7,285 nucleotides of DNA. It comes from an uncultured Ruminococcus sp. (GTDB lineage Bacteria > Bacillota > Clostridia > Oscillospirales > Ruminococcaceae). The DNA is taken from the NCBI GenBank assembly GCA_946544695.1, contig CAMNMO010000139.1, positions 1 through 7,285 of the forward strand, given 5' to 3'. The position numbers and the translations under genes were made by a program. Positions 6,153 to 7,285 of this stretch are shown here, piece after piece. The first letter of the stretch is position 1, and every line of letters starts with the position of its first letter. The notes under the pieces are model-generated. The model was not told the DNA's origin and did no database searches. It was given only the letters and a program-made list of their open reading frames with translations.

Positions 6153-6179
6153 AAGAATGTTGGCAAAAATTATTCCGCC

Positions 6180-6355
6180 GATAGCACTCCATCATAAACG
6201 CATGATGACAACCGATGACCTGTTAAACCATCAGTCAGCAAGCGGGTTCCCGTTCCGCAGGCTTCGGCAGTTTTACCTTTCACGGCGGTCTGTGGGCATG
6301 GGCTGCTTTGACCTTTCGGTCAGACCGTGCTACTCTTTTCAACTGCACCTCTATC
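6180..6355 (-). ncRNA. Lysine riboswitch (L-box) aptamer
   Basis: The minus strand from 6355 begins GATAGAGGTGC and contains AAGAGTA, GTGAAAGG, CTGCCGAAGC and TTGCTG in order. These are the conserved blocks of the L-box as I recall it from the B. subtilis lysC leader (GATAGAGGTGC, AAGAGTA, GAAAGG, CGCCGAAG, TTGCTG). The closing helix P1 pairs GATAG (6355-6351) with CTATC (6184-6180). Internal helices include CACGG with CCGTG, GGTCTG with CAGACC, GATG with CATC, and CATCAT with ATGATG (6207-6190). The 176-base span is typical for this class. It is followed by a terminator/antiterminator pair and then by asd, dapA and dapB, a standard target. Lysine binding should end transcription before asd. 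Confidence 0.95.
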
Positions 6356-6368
6356 TGTTCTAAACCAT

Positions 6369-6397
6369 AGGATAACACATATTCGCCCGTTTGTCAA
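6369..6397 (-). promoter_or_regulatory. Sigma-A promoter of the lysine riboswitch operon
   Basis: On the minus strand the -35 box TTGACA (6392-6397, perfect) and the -10 box TATCCT (6369-6374, four of six) are 17 bp apart. A TGT directly before the -10 box makes an extended -10. The start should fall near 6362, about 7 bases before the first base of the aptamer's P1 helix, which fits the riboswitch neatly. Confidence 0.85.
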
Positions 6398-6401
6398 TAG
6401 A

Positions 6402-6418
6402 CTGCGCAGGCAGCGCAG
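6402..6418. repeat. 6-bp inverted repeat next to the operon promoter
   Basis: CTGCGC (6402-6407) and GCGCAG (6413-6418) are complementary around a 5-base spacer, a few bases upstream of the -35 box of the lysine operon. It could be a small operator or simply a short hairpin in a plus-strand leader of queA. No regulator is evident. Confidence 0.3.
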
Positions 6419-6445
6419 CGATATTTTTATGAATTTTTTGTAAAA

Positions 6446-6476
6446 TCCGCCGTTTTATCACGGATATTCCGCCGTT
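6446..6476 (+). repeat. Two direct copies of TCCGCCGTT, 22 bp apart
   Basis: TCCGCCGTT occurs at 6446-6454 and 6468-6476. The 22-bp spacing is about two helical turns, so both copies would face the same side of the DNA. They lie 60-90 bp upstream of queA in the divergent control region. A regulator site is possible but unproven. I did not find a convincing queA promoter close to the gene. Confidence 0.4.
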
Positions 6477-6525
6477 CAGAGACAGCTGACCGTTCGGCAG
6501 ATACAGCGGCATATATTACCAATGC

Positions 6526-6531
6526 AAGGAG
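6526..6531 (+). promoter_or_regulatory. Ribosome binding site of queA
   Basis: AAGGAG lies 7 bases before the ATG at 6539 and fixes the start of queA. Confidence 0.85.
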
Positions 6532-6538
6532 AGTTAAA

Positions 6539-7285
6539 ATGTTAGACCTTAATGACATGAAAAGATCGGATTTTTTCTATGAGCTTCCGCAGGAGCTGAT
6601 AGCGCAGACACCAATAGAGCCCAGAAATGCTTCCCGCATGCTGTGCCTTGACCGTTTCACCGGTGAGGTCGGCCATGACCATTTCTATAATCTATGCAAC
6701 CATCTGAAAAAAGGTGACCTGCTGGTGCTCAACGATTCCAGGGTGCTGCCCGCAAGGATATACGGTGAGACTGATGACACCCACTCGTTCATCGAATTCC
6801 TGCTTGTTGAACAGCGTGGCAACATGGAGTGGGAGATACTCTGCCGCCCGGGAAAGAAAGCCCGTGTGGGCAGGCGCTTCGTATTCGGTGACGGACTGCT
6901 GAGAGCGGAGATAACAGAGGTCCTCGAGGACGGCAACCGCATAGCAAAGTTTGAGTGCGACGACAGCACGAATCTTTTTGCGGCACTCGATGAGATAGGG
7001 CAGATGCCGCTTCCGCCTTACATAACCGAAAAGCTGAAGGACAAAGAGCGCTACCAGACAGTTTATTCCAACGAGACAGGTTCATCTGCCGCACCCACTG
7101 CGGGTCTGCATTTTACTAAAGAACAGCTTGGCGAGATAGAGGCAATGGGTGTGAACATCGGCTATGTCACACTGCATGTGGGGCTCGGCACTTTCAGACC
7201 TGTAAAAGAGGACAGGGTGCTCGACCACAAGATGCACCGTGAGCACTATGAGCTTCCCGAAAGGACTGCCGAGCTGATCAAACGC
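6539..7285 (+). CDS. queA: S-adenosylmethionine:tRNA ribosyltransferase-isomerase, 3' end cut by window edge
   Basis: QueA transfers and isomerises the ribosyl group of S-adenosylmethionine onto 7-aminomethyl-deazaguanine in tRNA, giving epoxyqueuosine at the wobble position of tRNAs with GUN anticodons. The visible 249 codons are about 70 percent of the usual 340-residue length, and no stop is reached. Family landmarks are DFFYELPQELIAQTP at residues 11-25, LLVLNDSRVLPARIYG at 61-76, CRPGKKARVG at 102-111, the highly conserved SAAPTAGLHFT at 183-193, GLGTFRPV at 215-222, and MHREHYELP at 232-240. The gene is divergent from the lysine operon, with a 529-bp control region between the two start codons. 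It is not expected to respond to lysine. Identification is secure. Confidence 0.96.
   Translation, partial: MLDLNDMKRSDFFYELPQELIAQTPIEPRNASRMLCLDRFTGEVGHDHFYNLCNHLKKGDLLVLNDSRVLPARIYGETDDTHSFIEFLLVEQRGNMEWEILCRPGKKARVGRRFVFGDGLLRAEITEVLEDGNRIAKFECDDSTNLFAALDEIGQMPLPPYITEKLKDKERYQTVYSNETGSSAAPTAGLHFTKEQLGEIEAMGVNIGYVTLHVGLGTFRPVKEDRVLDHKMHREHYELPERTAELIKR

Noticed and set aside
6124..6363. Plus-strand 79-codon open frame across the leader
   Set aside because: It is antisense to the lysine riboswitch, has no ribosome site and gives a composition unlike a protein.
6685..7094. Minus-strand open frames opposite queA
   Set aside because: They overlap the intact queA frame, lack ribosome sites and show no domain.

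Overview
This window looks like core chromosome from an anaerobic Firmicute of the class Clostridia. A rumen or gut Ruminococcus-like species is my best guess. The grounds are formate-tetrahydrofolate ligase, an archaeal/fungal-length aspartate-semialdehyde dehydrogenase, strong AAGGAG-type ribosome sites, consensus sigma-A promoters and an L-box leader. The genus is inferred from overall character, not from a database match.

Layout. Positions 1-2131 (minus strand) hold fhs followed 21 bp later by a membrane-protein gene of the DUF3810 type that runs off the left edge. A near-consensus promoter (TTGCAA, 17 bp, TATAAT) lies just upstream of fhs. Positions 2132-2443 form an intergenic stretch with that promoter, a MITE-like inverted-repeat structure flanked by 7-bp direct repeats, a 17-bp perfect hairpin, and the intrinsic terminator of dapB. 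Positions 2444-6009 (minus strand) are a lysine-biosynthesis cluster transcribed asd, metallophosphoesterase, dapA, dapB. Between dapA and dapB there is a 227-bp gap with a hairpin and a possible 24-residue membrane peptide. Positions 6010-6538 are the control region: a sigma-A promoter, a lysine riboswitch aptamer and a terminator/antiterminator switch read leftward into asd. The divergent gene queA (plus strand, cut by the right edge) starts at 6539.

How it works together. Asd makes aspartate semialdehyde, DapA condenses it with pyruvate, and DapB reduces the product to tetrahydrodipicolinate, the precursor of diaminopimelate (cell wall) and lysine. The leader matches the lysine riboswitch, so lysine is expected to stop transcription ahead of asd. 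The small metallophosphoesterase between asd and dapA is the one cluster member with no known role in the pathway. fhs supplies 10-formyl-THF for one-carbon metabolism. queA acts in queuosine tRNA modification.

I found no CRISPR array, tRNA, rRNA, phage gene or transposase. The least ordinary observations are a plus-strand consensus promoter inside the riboswitch expression platform (antisense to it), the metallophosphoesterase in a lysine-controlled operon, and the MITE-like element.
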